From Pseudomonas gregormendelii (GTDB lineage Bacteria; Pseudomonadota; Gammaproteobacteria; Pseudomonadales; Pseudomonadaceae), in contig NZ_JADEVO010000021.1 in the NCBI RefSeq assembly GCF_017114825.1, positions 31,131 to 95,130 of the forward strand: a stretch of DNA of 64,000 nucleotides, written 5' to 3'. The position numbers and the translations under genes are program-made. Below are positions 33,611 to 42,765 of this stretch, piece by piece. The notes under the pieces are model-generated. The model was given only the letters and a program-made list of their open reading frames with translations. It was not told the origin of the DNA and ran no database searches. The first letter of the stretch is position 1, and each line of letters opens with the position of its first letter.

Positions 33611-34693
33611 TTAGATCAAGGTTTTGCCATGGCGTACGAAGGTCGGTTTGACCACTCGAACCGGGTACCACTTGCCACGGATTTCCACTTCGGCGCGGTC
33701 GGCAGTGGCCATCGGCACGCGCGCCAGTGCAATCGACTTGCTAAGCGTAGGAGAGAAACTACCACTGGTGATCTCTCCTTCGCCAACATCGGCTATGCGA
33801 ACGACCTGATGAGCGCGAAGTACCCCACGCTCTTCCAGCACCAGGCCGACCAGTTTGTGTTGAATGCCACCGGCCCGCTCGGCTTCCAGGGCCGCGCGGC
33901 CGACGAACTGGCGACTGGCCGGTTCCCAGGCAATGCTCCAGGCCATGTTCGAAACCAGGGGCGAAACCTCCTGATCGATGTCCTGGCCGTAAAGGTTCAT
34001 GCCGGCTTCAACCCGCAACGTGTCGCGTGCACCCAGGCCGATCGGCGAAATGCCCGCGCCAACCAGGTCGTTGAAGAAGCCCGGCGCCTGACTGGCGGGC
34101 AGGACAATTTCCAGCCCGTCTTCACCGGTATAGCCGGTGCGGGCGATGAACCAGTCACCATCGCTGCGACCTTCAAACGGTTTGAGCAGCTGGATCAGGT
34201 TGCCACGGGACTGGGAGACGAGTTCGCATATCTTGTGTCGAGCCTGAGGGCCCTGGATGGCCAGCATGGCCAGTTCCGAGCGCTCAACCAGTTGCACATC
34301 GAACCCGTCGAGATGCGCCTGCATCCAGGCCAGGTCCTGATCGCGAGTGGAAGCGTTGACCACCAACCGATAACCGTCCTCGAGTCGATAGACCAACATG
34401 TCATCGACGATGCCGCCCCGCTCGTTGAGCATGGTGCTGTACAAGGCACGGCCGGGGCTGTGCAGTCGCTCGACATCATTGGCCAGCAAATACTGGAGCC
34501 AGGCCTTGGCCTGGGGGCCGCTGATATCGATCACGGTCATGTGGGATACATCGAAAACCCCGCAATCGCGGCGCACCTGGTGGTGTTCCTCGACCTGCGA
34601 GCCGTAATGCAGGGGCATATCCCAACCGCCAAAATCGACCATCTTCGCGCCGAGGGCGAGATGAAGGTCATACAGAGGCGTACGCTGTCCCAT
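33611..34693 (-). CDS. gcvT: Aminomethyltransferase, T protein of glycine cleavage
   Basis: This 360-residue tetrahydrofolate enzyme releases ammonia and 5,10-methylene-THF from the H-protein intermediate. It opens MGQRTPLYDLHLALGAKMVD and FGGWDMPLHYGSQVEEHHQV; the catalytic aspartate lies in the segment VFDVSHMTVIDISG. GRTGYTGEDGLEI-type folate contacts appear as ARTGYTGEDGLEIVLP. AAGGAGAAACCC precedes the ATG. It is the first gene of gcvTHP. The 156-base leader has a small hairpin (AAAGCC/GGCTTT at about 34746-34768) but I do not see the two-aptamer glycine riboswitch. Confidence 0.96.
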   Translation of the reverse strand: MGQRTPLYDLHLALGAKMVDFGGWDMPLHYGSQVEEHHQVRRDCGVFDVSHMTVIDISGPQAKAWLQYLLANDVERLHSPGRALYSTMLNERGGIVDDMLVYRLEDGYRLVVNASTRDQDLAWMQAHLDGFDVQLVERSELAMLAIQGPQARHKICELVSQSRGNLIQLLKPFEGRSDGDWFIARTGYTGEDGLEIVLPASQAPGFFNDLVGAGISPIGLGARDTLRVEAGMNLYGQDIDQEVSPLVSNMAWSIAWEPASRQFVGRAALEAERAGGIQHKLVGLVLEERGVLRAHQVVRIADVGEGEITSGSFSPTLSKSIALARVPMATADRAEVEIRGKWYPVRVVKPTFVRHGKTLI

Positions 34694-34849
34694 GGGTTTC
34701 TCCTTCCGGGCGTGGCGAAGGTGCGGGCAAGTTCTGCATGGGCTGAAAGCCTTGAATTAGAGGGCTTTGAGCCGATTTCAGCGACCAGAGCTGTAGGACA
34801 TGCCGCACCGAATGCCGCGCATTGTAGCTGCAAGGTGTAGGACTGGCAC

Positions 34850-36466
34850 CTAGGCGTTTCGATGCGCCGAGCGTCTGATCAATCCGATGACCGGTAACAG
34901 CCCCACCATAACCAGCGTCAGCGCCGGCAAGGAAGCCCTCGCCCACTCGCCCTCGCTGGTCATTTCAAAAATCCGCACCGCCAGCGTGTCCCAGCCAAAC
35001 GGGCGCATCAGCAGGGTCGCGGGCATTTCCTTGAGCACGTCGACGAATACCAGCAAGGCAGCGCTCAAGGTCCCTGGGAGCAATAACGGCAGATACACCT
35101 TGAAAAACAGTCGCGGGCCACTGACGCCGAGGCTACGTGCCGCTTCGGGCAAAGATGGCCGTATACGCGCCAGGCTGCTTTCCAGGGGGCCGTAGGCCAC
35201 GGCTATGAATCGCACCAGGTAGGCCAGCAACAACGCACACAGGCTGCCCAGCAGCAGCGGCTTGCCCGCCCCGCCCAGCCAACCGGACAGCGGAATCACC
35301 AGTTCGCGATCCAGATAACTGAATGCCAGCATGATCGACACCGCCAGAACCGACCCGGGCAAGGCGTATCCCAGATTGGCCAGGCTTACGCCGGAACGAA
35401 TTGCCCGGGTCGGCGCCAGGCGGCGGGCGAATGCCAGCACCAGCGCGACGCTGACGATAATCAACGCAGCCATGGCGCCCAGATACAGGGTATGAACGAT
35501 CAGCCCGGCGTAGCGCTCATCGAGGTCCAGGCGCCCCCGCTGCCAGAACCACACGACCAGTTGCAGCATGGGGATGACGAAGGCACAGGCGAACACCAGC
35601 CCGCACCAACTCATGGCGGCGACCGCCTTGAAGCCGCGCAGGTGATAAAGCGCCTTGACCCGCGGCCGCTCGTTGCTCGCCCGGTTGGCGCCACGGGCCC
35701 GTCGCTCGCCGTACAGCACCACCATCACTACCAGCAGCAACAGGCTGGCCAACTGAGCCGCCGTGGACAGGCTGAAGAATCCATACCAGGTCTTGTAGAT
35801 AGCTGTCGTGAACGTATCGAAGTTGAACACCGACACGGCCCCGAAATCCGCCAGGGTCTCCATCAGGGCCAACGCCACGCCGGCGCCGATCGCCGGGCGA
35901 GCCATGGGCAGTGCCACCCGCCAGAACGCCTGCCACGGGGACTGACCAAGGACGCGCGCGGCTTCCATCAAGCCTTTGCCCTGGGCCAGAAACGCAGTGC
36001 GCGCCAACAGGTAAACGTAGGGATAAAACACCAGCACCAGAACCAGGATAACGCCACCGGTCGAGCGCACTCGCGGCAGCCGCAGCCCGGTGCCGAACCA
36101 TTCACGCAGCAAGGTTTGCACGGGACCGGCGAAATCCAGCAACCCGACGAAGACAAAGGCCAGCACGTACGCAGGGATCGCGAACGGCAGCATCAGCGCC
36201 CAATCCAGCCAACGACGCCCGGGAAACTCACAGAGGCTGGTGAGCCAGGCCAGGCTGACGCCCAGCAACGTAACGCCGACCCCGACGCCGACCACCAGGG
36301 TCAGCGTATTGCCCAGCAGCCGCGGCATCTGGGTGTCCCAGAGGTGGGACCAGATCTGAAAATCGATGCTCTTCCATGACAACAGCAAGACACTGAGGGG
36401 CAGCAGGACCAGCGCAGCGATGGCGAAGACCAGGGGATACCAGCGGCGTTGGGCGGGGTGGGCCAA
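34850..36466 (-). CDS. Iron(III) ABC transporter permease, FbpB type
   Basis: This protein of about 538 residues contains two fused permease domains with around twelve membrane segments. An EAA loop occurs in each half: GLMEAARVLGQSPWQAFWRV, then LPEAARSLGVSGPRLFFKVY. The start is uncertain: the longest frame begins with a TTG at 36511 that lies inside a REP element, so I favour a TTG at 36466 with GAGAG 7 bases upstream, giving LAHPAQRRWYPLVFAIAALV. It follows the iron-binding protein gene by about 140 bases. No ATPase gene is adjacent on either side. The iron assignment relies on the neighbouring binding protein. Confidence 0.9.
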   Translation of the reverse strand: MAHPAQRRWYPLVFAIAALVLLPLSVLLLSWKSIDFQIWSHLWDTQMPRLLGNTLTLVVGVGVGVTLLGVSLAWLTSLCEFPGRRWLDWALMLPFAIPAYVLAFVFVGLLDFAGPVQTLLREWFGTGLRLPRVRSTGGVILVLVLVFYPYVYLLARTAFLAQGKGLMEAARVLGQSPWQAFWRVALPMARPAIGAGVALALMETLADFGAVSVFNFDTFTTAIYKTWYGFFSLSTAAQLASLLLLVVMVVLYGERRARGANRASNERPRVKALYHLRGFKAVAAMSWCGLVFACAFVIPMLQLVVWFWQRGRLDLDERYAGLIVHTLYLGAMAALIIVSVALVLAFARRLAPTRAIRSGVSLANLGYALPGSVLAVSIMLAFSYLDRELVIPLSGWLGGAGKPLLLGSLCALLLAYLVRFIAVAYGPLESSLARIRPSLPEAARSLGVSGPRLFFKVYLPLLLPGTLSAALLVFVDVLKEMPATLLMRPFGWDTLAVRIFEMTSEGEWARASLPALTLVMVGLLPVIGLIRRSAHRNA

Positions 36467-36508
36467 GGAAGCGCTCTCGCGGGAAAATCGTGCAGTGTAG
36501 GGAAAACG

Positions 36509-36593
36509 CAAAAAGATCGCAGCCTCCCGCAGCGCCTACATTGGGATTATGTACACCCTGTAGGAGCTGCCGGAGGCTGCGATCTTTTGATCT
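36509..36593. repeat. REP-type inverted repeat, family A
   Basis: AAAAAGATCGCAGCCTCCCG with CAGCGCCTACA faces GTAGGAGCTGCCGGAGGCTG with CGATCTTTTGAT. It fills the gap between the iron-binding protein and the permease gene. Confidence 0.9.
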
Positions 36594-36607
36594 TTAAAGA
36601 ACCAGAC

Positions 36608-37612
36608 TCAGTTCCAGCCAGCCCGATCCATCATCCGGATCGCTTCCGCCTGACGCTTGCCGGCAATTTCCACCGGCAAGGTGTCGGCGACAAACTTGCC
36701 CCAGCTCGCCACTTCAGCGGACGGCGGCACAGCCGGGTTGGCCGGGAATTCCTGGTTCACGTCGGCGAAGATTTTTTGCGCTTCAGGGGTCGTCATCCAT
36801 TCCACCAGCGCCTTGGCCGCCTCCGGGTGTGGCGCATGCTTGGTCAGACCGATACCCGACAGGTTGACGTGCACCCCGCGATCCCCCTGGTTAGGCCAGA
36901 ACAGCTTTACCGCCAGGTCCGGCTTCTGCTTGTGCAGGCGGCCGTAGTAGTAGGTGTTGACGATGCCCACATCGCATTGGCCGGCGTTGATCGCTTCCAG
37001 CACGGCGATGTCATCGGAGAAAACGTCGGTGGACAGGTTGTTCACCCAGCCCTTGAGGATCTGCTCGGTTTTGTCGGCGCCATGGACTTCGATCATGGTC
37101 GCGGTCAGGGACTGGTTGTAGACCTTTTTCGCCGTGCGAAGGCACAGGCGCCCTTCCCAGTTCTTGTCGGCCAGGCCTTCATAGGTGGTCAACTCGCCGG
37201 GTTTCACTCGCGTCGTCGAATAGGCAATGGTCCGCGCTCGCAGGCTCAGGCCGGTCCAGGCGTGAGCGGAGGAGCGGTACTGCAAGGGGATGTTGGCGTC
37301 GATCACTTTGGAAGTGAACGGTTGCAGGATGCCCATCTGCTCCGCTTGCCAGAGGTTGCCGGCATCGACGGTGAGCAGCAGGTCGGCCGTGGCATTCTCG
37401 CCTTCGGCCTTGATCCGCTGCATCAGCGGCGCTTCCTTGTCGGTGATGAATTTGACCTGCACCCCGGTTTTTGCGGTGTAGGCATCAAAAACCGGTTTGA
37501 TCAGCTCGTCGATACGCGACGAGTAAACCACTACCTCATCGGCAGCCTGGGCGATGGTGCTGCCGATCAGGGTCAGGGCGAGTGCGGTCAGTAGACGCTT
37601 CGGTGCCAACAT
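36608..37612 (-). CDS. Periplasmic iron(III)-binding protein, FbpA/FutA type
   Basis: This 334-residue binding protein has a signal peptide (MLAPKRLLTALALTLIGSTI, cleaved after AQA) and a mature start ADEVVVYSSRIDELIKPVFD. The adjacent tyrosines that bind ferric iron are seen in VGIVNTYYYGRLHKQ. Other family segments are LLTVDAGNLWQAEQMGILQP and EFPANPAVPPS. The ATG at 37612 has GAGAGACTGCTCCC upstream. It is first in a two-gene set with the permease. The pair could import iron released from siderophores or citrate, but an ATPase must come from another locus. Confidence 0.93.
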   Translation of the reverse strand: MLAPKRLLTALALTLIGSTIAQAADEVVVYSSRIDELIKPVFDAYTAKTGVQVKFITDKEAPLMQRIKAEGENATADLLLTVDAGNLWQAEQMGILQPFTSKVIDANIPLQYRSSAHAWTGLSLRARTIAYSTTRVKPGELTTYEGLADKNWEGRLCLRTAKKVYNQSLTATMIEVHGADKTEQILKGWVNNLSTDVFSDDIAVLEAINAGQCDVGIVNTYYYGRLHKQKPDLAVKLFWPNQGDRGVHVNLSGIGLTKHAPHPEAAKALVEWMTTPEAQKIFADVNQEFPANPAVPPSAEVASWGKFVADTLPVEIAGKRQAEAIRMMDRAGWN

Positions 37613-37760
37613 GGGAGCAGTCTCTCGATTGAAGTGTGAGGCGAAATGATAAGGACTCACATTCGCCTTCTCAATCGATGAGTGGGTGGAGGAGTTACCA
37701 GATGTTGCATGGCTTGGGATTTTGTTGAATGAGCCGACCCCTCGCGAGCAACCCCGCTCT

Positions 37761-37864
37761 CTTGTAGGAGCTGCCGAAGGCTGCGATCTTTTGATTTTTG
37801 CTTTTCAGCGAACCAAACACATTCAAGATCAAAAGATCGCAGCCTTCGGCAGCTCCTACAAGAT
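37761..37864. repeat. REP-type inverted repeat, family A, long spacer
   Basis: CTTGTAGGAGCTGCCGAAGG with CTGCGATCTTTTGAT and its exact complement (GATCAAAAGATCGCAGCCTT with CGGCAGCTCCTACAAG) are separated by about 30 bases. The rest of the gap 37613-37889 shows no coding signal. Confidence 0.95.
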
Positions 37865-37889
37865 CTTGGCCTTCGCCCCAACCAAAGGT

Positions 37890-39113
37890 TCAGATCTTGG
37901 CCAGCGCCGGCAGATCCCCGGTCAACCCCAGCGCCTCGCGCACGAACAGCGCCTTCGCCTCGGGCATCTGGTCCACCAGCTTCAACCCGGCATTGCGCAA
38001 CCAGCGCACCGGCAATGGATCGGCCTGGAACAAACGTTCAAAGCCTTCCATCGCCGCCATCAGCGCCAGGTTGTGGGGCATGCGCCGACGCTCGTAGCGG
38101 CTCAAAACCTTAGGGTCCGCCAGGCGCTCGCCGCGCTCGAGCGCTTGCAGCAGGACCTCCGCCAGTACCGCTGCATCGAGGAACCCCAGGTTCACGCCCT
38201 GGCCAGCCAGCGGGTGAATGGTGTGTGCTGCATCGCCAATCAATGCCAGGCCTTCAGCGACATAGCGTTTGGCATGGCGCTGGCGTAACGGCACGCATAC
38301 GCGTGGATCGGCACCCAGCACGGTGCCGAGTCGACCTTCGAAGGCCCGCTCCAGTTCGCGACAGAAACCTTGTTCGTCCAGCGCCATCAGCCGCTCGGCT
38401 TCGCCGGGGGTGGTCGACCACACAATCGAGCACCAATCCTGCTGACCGTCGCGTTCCAACGGCAGGAAGGCCAGGGGGCCATGGTCGGTGAAGCGTTGCC
38501 AGGCGGTCATCTGATGTGAGTTGGAGCTGCGCACGCTGGTGACGATCGCGTGGTGCAGGTAATCCCACTCGCGTGTGGCCATGCCGGTCAGGCGCCGTAC
38601 CGCCGAATTGGCGCCATCGGCAGCGATCACCAGGGGTGCGCGCAACGTGCGACCGTCGGCCAGGGTCAGCAGCCAGTCATCCCCGGAACGACGCATCTGT
38701 TCCAGGCGTGCATTGGCCAGCAGGCCAAGGTCACAGTCGTGCAGGCGATCGAGCAAGGCATCCTGAACCACGCGGTTTTCGACAATGTGCCCAAGCACTT
38801 CGGCGTGAACACTGGCCGCCGAGAAGTGAATCTGCCCGGTGCCACTGCCGTCCCACACGTGCATGTCGGTGTAGGGGCTGGTGCGCCGGCTTGCGATGCC
38901 ATCCCAAACATCCAGACGCTCCAGAATCCGCTGGCTGGCGGCCGACAGGGCACTCACTCGCGGCTCGAACGGCGCCTGGTTGTCGAAGGGTTTGACGCTC
39001 ATGGGGCTGCCGTCCAGCAGCAGCACTTCCAGCCCGCTGCCCTGTAACGCCAGCGCCAGGGCACTGCCGACCATTCCGGCCCCGACAATCAGCAGATCTG
39101 CGCGCATTTCCAT
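37890..39113 (-). CDS. ubiI: FAD-dependent ubiquinone hydroxylase UbiI/VisC-like
   Basis: This 407-residue flavoprotein monooxygenase has the FAD loop LLIVGAGMVGSALALAL at residues 7-23, the DG motif PLVIAADGANSAVRRLTG near 165 and the second FAD motif GLALIGDAAHTIHPLAGQGV near 290. It belongs to the UbiH/UbiF/UbiI family that hydroxylates the ubiquinone ring. The assignment to UbiI (C5 hydroxylation) rests on pairing with ubiH in one operon, as in gamma-proteobacteria; ring position cannot be proved from sequence. It begins 2 bases after the thioesterase-like gene and is the last of the five-gene operon. A second ATG two codons in is equally possible. Confidence 0.9.
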   Translation of the reverse strand: MEMRADLLIVGAGMVGSALALALQGSGLEVLLLDGSPMSVKPFDNQAPFEPRVSALSAASQRILERLDVWDGIASRRTSPYTDMHVWDGSGTGQIHFSAASVHAEVLGHIVENRVVQDALLDRLHDCDLGLLANARLEQMRRSGDDWLLTLADGRTLRAPLVIAADGANSAVRRLTGMATREWDYLHHAIVTSVRSSNSHQMTAWQRFTDHGPLAFLPLERDGQQDWCSIVWSTTPGEAERLMALDEQGFCRELERAFEGRLGTVLGADPRVCVPLRQRHAKRYVAEGLALIGDAAHTIHPLAGQGVNLGFLDAAVLAEVLLQALERGERLADPKVLSRYERRRMPHNLALMAAMEGFERLFQADPLPVRWLRNAGLKLVDQMPEAKALFVREALGLTGDLPALAKI

Positions 39114-39115
39114 GC

Positions 39116-39601
39116 TTATGCCTGTCTCGCTTGCGGCTTGAGCCGCACATAAAGGGTTTTGCCGACCCGCGCCACCAAATGGCCGGCGCCGTCATGAATA
39201 TCGACCTGCAACTGCGGCAGGTATTTTTTGCCATCGGCCGTTTGCCGGCGGATCTCATCGAGCAAGGTATCGTCAATGGTGAAGCGGGCGAATACCGGGC
39301 CCTTGCCGGGCGCAATGAAATCGATATCGGCGGCCTTGTCCCAGACGATGTACCGGTGACCGAGGTTCTCCATCAGCATCAACATGAAAAACGGATCGAC
39401 CATCGAATACAGGCTGCCGCCGAACTGGGTCCCGACATAATTGCGGTTGTACCAGCCCAGCCCCATGCGCACCCGCACGTCACGAAAGTCATCGCTGATG
39501 TGCTGCACACGGACGCCGGCACCGAGGTACGGCGGGTACAGGGTCATCGCCCAACGCATCAGCCGTGCCTTGCCAAATTTTTTGCTCAACCAGTCAAGCA
39601 T
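39116..39601 (-). CDS. DUF4442/hotdog-fold thioesterase-like protein
   Basis: This 161-residue protein has the hotdog fold of the PaaI/DUF4442 group: a central helix region NRNYVGTQFGGSLYSMVDPF followed by strands IDFIAPGKGPVFARFTID and LPQLQVDIHDGAGHLVARV. By family these are acyl-CoA thioesterases, but no substrate can be named and the catalytic residues are not obvious. It overlaps the ubiH stop region by 8 bases and is 2 bases before ubiI, so it sits between two ubiquinone hydroxylases. A role in quinone synthesis or clearing an acyl-CoA is possible. There is no signal peptide. Confidence 0.85.
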   Translation of the reverse strand: MLDWLSKKFGKARLMRWAMTLYPPYLGAGVRVQHISDDFRDVRVRMGLGWYNRNYVGTQFGGSLYSMVDPFFMLMLMENLGHRYIVWDKAADIDFIAPGKGPVFARFTIDDTLLDEIRRQTADGKKYLPQLQVDIHDGAGHLVARVGKTLYVRLKPQARQA

Positions 39602-40781
39602 CGGGACGGGTACCCAGTCCCATGGCCTGCCGGGCGAACCAGCGCTTGGCCGGCGGCAGCAGGTCCAGGCCCAGCAGGCCGAGATTGCGACCCAGGGAAA
39701 CCAGTGGCTGGGTGCTGCCGAACAAGCGAGTGACCTGGTCCGAGAAGCCGACCGTCAAGTTTTGATCCAGGCGCTGACGCTCGCGGTAAGCCTGCAGGGT
39801 GGCGAAATCGCCGGGGGCTTTTGCGCTCGCCAGCAGCGCATCGGCCAGGGCCTGGGCATCACGCAGCGACAGGTTGAAACCCTGGCCGGCAATCGGGTGC
39901 AGGCTATGTGCCGCATTGCCGAGAATTGCCAGGTGCGGACGCACCTGTTCCTCGGCCTCAATCAGCGTCAAAGGGTACAGATGTCGCGCACCGACCTGCT
40001 TGAGGGTGCCAAGGCGATAACCGAAAACACCCTGCAGCTCACTGAGGAATGCACGCTCGTCCAGCGCCGCCAGGCGCTGCGCGTCCATACCCTGGCGCGT
40101 CCAGACCAGGGCGCAGCGGTTGTCCGGCAATGGCAGCAATGCCATCGGGCCGTCGTCGGTGAAACGCTCGAACGCCACGCCGTTATGGGATTCACTCGGG
40201 GTGATGTTGGCAATCAGCGCGCTCTGGTTGTACGGACGCTTGCGGATGCCCACGCCCAATTGCTCGCGAAGCCCGGAGCGACCACCATCAGCGAGCACGG
40301 CGAGGTCGCATTCCAAAGTGGTTTCATCGTTGAGGGTCAGGCGATAACCATCGGTCAGCGGCTCCATGGCGGTGACTTCAGCCGGGCAGCGCCAGGTGAT
40401 GACGTCCTTGTCCAGCGCTTGCCAAAGGCACTGGCCAAGCCAGGCGTTCTCCACCACATAACCCAGCGCCGGCACGCCCTCCTCCATCGCCGACAGGCGC
40501 GCGGTAGAGAAGCGACCGCGGTCAGAGACGTGGATCTGCTTGATCGGCTCGGCGCGGCGGGTAATCTCCTGCCACACGCCCAGCCGTTGATAAATCTGTC
40601 GGGCGCCGTAGGACAGCGCCGAGGAACGCGCATCATAGCTTGGCTGGTAGGTGTCGCCGGGCGCGAAGGGCTCGATCAGCACGATCTTCCAGCCACGGGC
40701 CTTGGCTCCTGCCTGCAACGCCAAGGCCAGACTGGCGCCGACCAGGCCACCCCCGATGATTGCCAGGTTTGCCCGACTCAT
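39594..40781 (-). CDS. ubiH: 2-octaprenyl-6-methoxyphenol hydroxylase
   Basis: This 395-residue FAD monooxygenase hydroxylates the ubiquinone precursor ring. The FAD dinucleotide loop is LAIIGGGLVGASLALAL at residues 6-22, the DG motif is CDLAVLADGGRSGLREQLG near 150 and the second FAD motif is HLAILGNAAHSLHPIAGQGF near 280. Here the usual GDAAH is GNAAH, which is common in UbiH. It overlaps pepP by 4 bases upstream and the thioesterase gene by 8 bases downstream, so it is translated within a coupled operon. The pepP-ubiH-ubiI order is conserved in enterobacteria. Confidence 0.95.
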   Translation of the reverse strand: MSRANLAIIGGGLVGASLALALQAGAKARGWKIVLIEPFAPGDTYQPSYDARSSALSYGARQIYQRLGVWQEITRRAEPIKQIHVSDRGRFSTARLSAMEEGVPALGYVVENAWLGQCLWQALDKDVITWRCPAEVTAMEPLTDGYRLTLNDETTLECDLAVLADGGRSGLREQLGVGIRKRPYNQSALIANITPSESHNGVAFERFTDDGPMALLPLPDNRCALVWTRQGMDAQRLAALDERAFLSELQGVFGYRLGTLKQVGARHLYPLTLIEAEEQVRPHLAILGNAAHSLHPIAGQGFNLSLRDAQALADALLASAKAPGDFATLQAYRERQRLDQNLTVGFSDQVTRLFGSTQPLVSLGRNLGLLGLDLLPPAKRWFARQAMGLGTRPDA

Positions 40782-42112
40782 GCCGCTTGTGCCCGTGCGG
40801 CAGCCATCAAGGCCTCGATCTCGGCGACCGTCTTCGGTACGCCTCTGGTCAGGATTTCACAACCGGTCTTGGTCACCACCACGTCGTCCTCGATGCGCAC
40901 GCCAATGCCGCGCCATTTTTTCGCAACTTTCTGATTGTCCGCGGCAATGTAGATGCCCGGTTCCACCGTCAGGGCCATGCCGACTTCCAGCACCCGCCAC
41001 TCGCCGCCAACCTTGTACTCGCCGACATCATGCACATCCATGCCCAGCCAATGCCCGGCGCGGTGCATGTAGAAAGCCTTGTAGGCTTCGCTGGCAATCA
41101 GCTCATCGACATCGCCCTGCAGCAGACCCAACTCCACCAGGCCCGAGGTGATCACCCGGACCGTAGCTTCGTGCGCCTGATTCCAGTGTTTGTTTGGTGC
41201 TATTTCGGCGAACGCGGCTTCCTGGGAAGCCAGCACCAGTTCATATATCGCCTTCTGTTCAGCCGAATACTTGCCATTCACCGGCCAGGTGCGGGTGATG
41301 TCGCTGGCGTAGCAGTCAATCTCGCAACCGGCGTCGATCAGCACCAGATCGCCATCCTTGAGCAGCGCGTCGTTCTGCTGGTAGTGCAGGATGCAGGTGT
41401 TGCGCCCGGCGGCGACGATCGAGCCGTAAGCCGGCATCTTCGCCCCGCCTTTGCGGAACTCGTAGTCCAGCTCGGCTTCCAGGCTGAATTCGTATAGCCC
41501 TGGGCGACTGGCCTGCATCGCACGGATATGCGCCTGGGCGGAAATCCGTGCGGCCTCGCGCATCACCTTCACTTCTGCCGCCGATTTATACAGGCGCATG
41601 TCGTGCAGCAGATGATCCAGGGCAACGTATTCGTTCGGCGGCTGGGCGCCCAGGTGGGCCTTGGAGCGGATCACATTGATCCAGTCCATCAGGTGCCGAT
41701 CGAATTCCGGATTGCTGCCCATGGCCGAATACACCCGGTCGCGCCCTTCGATCAGGCCCGGGAGGATGTCGTCGATGTCGGTAATGGGAAACGCATCGTC
41801 GGCGCCAAAGTCGCGGATCGCGCCTTCCTGACCCGCACGCAGGCCGTCCCACAACTCGCGTTCGGCATTGCGTTCACGGCAGAACAGAATGTACTCGCCA
41901 TGTGACCGCCCAGGCATCAGCACCAGCACGGCCTGGGGCTCGGGAAAACCGCTCAGGTACTGGAAGTCGCTGTCCTGACGGTAGACGTGCTCCACGTCAC
42001 GATTGCGAATGGCCACCGCTGCAGCGGGCAGGATGGCAATGCTGTTGGGCTCCATCTGCGCCATCAGGGCCTTGCGGCGACGGCTGTATTCCGATTTCGG
42101 GATATGAATCAT
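40778..42112 (-). CDS. pepP: Xaa-Pro aminopeptidase (aminopeptidase P)
   Basis: This 444-residue metallopeptidase removes N-terminal residues that precede proline. The N-terminal creatinase-like domain (about 1-170) includes HVYRQDSDFQYLSGFPEPQA. The C-terminal pita-bread domain holds the dimetal site: LVLIDAGCEIDCYASDITRT with both aspartates, HRAGHWLGMDVHDVG with the histidine, LTVEPGIY with the first glutamate and GVRIEDDVVV with the second. Length is normal. It lies 27 bases after the UPF0149 gene and overlaps ubiH by 4 bases. Confidence 0.96.
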   Translation of the reverse strand: MIHIPKSEYSRRRKALMAQMEPNSIAILPAAAVAIRNRDVEHVYRQDSDFQYLSGFPEPQAVLVLMPGRSHGEYILFCRERNAERELWDGLRAGQEGAIRDFGADDAFPITDIDDILPGLIEGRDRVYSAMGSNPEFDRHLMDWINVIRSKAHLGAQPPNEYVALDHLLHDMRLYKSAAEVKVMREAARISAQAHIRAMQASRPGLYEFSLEAELDYEFRKGGAKMPAYGSIVAAGRNTCILHYQQNDALLKDGDLVLIDAGCEIDCYASDITRTWPVNGKYSAEQKAIYELVLASQEAAFAEIAPNKHWNQAHEATVRVITSGLVELGLLQGDVDELIASEAYKAFYMHRAGHWLGMDVHDVGEYKVGGEWRVLEVGMALTVEPGIYIAADNQKVAKKWRGIGVRIEDDVVVTKTGCEILTRGVPKTVAEIEALMAAARAQAA

Positions 42113-42139
42113 GGGCAGATGGCTTTCCCTGGCAAACGA

Positions 42140-42700
42140 TTAATGCAGTGACGGCTTGGCGGCAGCCGGCGCATCCGGCTTCCTGGTTTCGGAGAACAGC
42201 AGCAGCGGTGCTACTCGCAGGTACTCCATCACTTCCATGTAATCGCTTTCGCCGTCGTCGGATTCTTCCAGGGCGTCCTGCACCTGGGAAATGGCTGCCA
42301 GATCCTGTAACACTTCTGTGGCTTCGGTGCTCAGCATGCTGCTGTCACGGCAGTTCAAGCCAAAACCGCTGAGGAAACCCTGGCACCATTGGCCCAGCGC
42401 GGCGGCGCGGTCAGCCAGTGGTTCGTCATCAGTCGGCAGCAGCAGAACGACGGTAACGTCGTCGCCGGTGAGCTCGCCCTTGACCATCTCCTGCAAGCCG
42501 ATCAAGGCGTTGCGGACGTTATCCTGAGGCTCGCTTTCCAGCAGCTCGGCGGCATCGATCAGCCACTCGTCGGCATTGAAGCCGGCACCGGCGCAGCTAC
42601 GGCCGAGCAACAGCCCGTGCAGCTCAGCGGGAGAGACGTTATGCCCGCTGGAAGTCAGCAGGGTGGCGAAGGCTTGGTACGGGGAATTCTGAATGGGCAT
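42140..42700 (-). CDS. UPF0149 (YgfB/YecA-like) protein
   Basis: This 186-residue acidic helical protein resembles E. coli YgfB, the gene that precedes pepP in enterobacteria too. Typical parts are SPAELHGLLLGRSCAG, the LGQWCQGFLSGFGLN segment and a negatively charged C-terminal helix (EESDDGESDYMEVMEYLRV). I start at the ATG at 42700 (MPIQNSPYQAFATL); a TTG two codons upstream is less likely. No strong ribosome site is visible. It heads the five-gene operon with pepP, ubiH and ubiI. Its function is unclear; the P. aeruginosa counterpart has been linked to regulation of other genes. Confidence 0.9.
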   Translation of the reverse strand: MPIQNSPYQAFATLLTSSGHNVSPAELHGLLLGRSCAGAGFNADEWLIDAAELLESEPQDNVRNALIGLQEMVKGELTGDDVTVVLLLPTDDEPLADRAAALGQWCQGFLSGFGLNCRDSSMLSTEATEVLQDLAAISQVQDALEESDDGESDYMEVMEYLRVAPLLLFSETRKPDAPAAAKPSLH

Positions 42701-42765
42701 GGGCAACTAGGCGCCAGACGGCGCAATGTCTAGAATGAAGGCCTTGTATCCTACATCGACTCCTC

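Noticed and set aside
34694..34849. Glycine riboswitch before gcvT
   Set aside because: The leader has a small stem (AAAGCC/GGCTTT) but lacks the conserved tandem aptamer cores and linker.
36467..36511. TTG at 36511 as start of the iron permease
   Set aside because: It falls within the arm of a REP element and would make the repeat part of the protein; no ribosome site precedes it.
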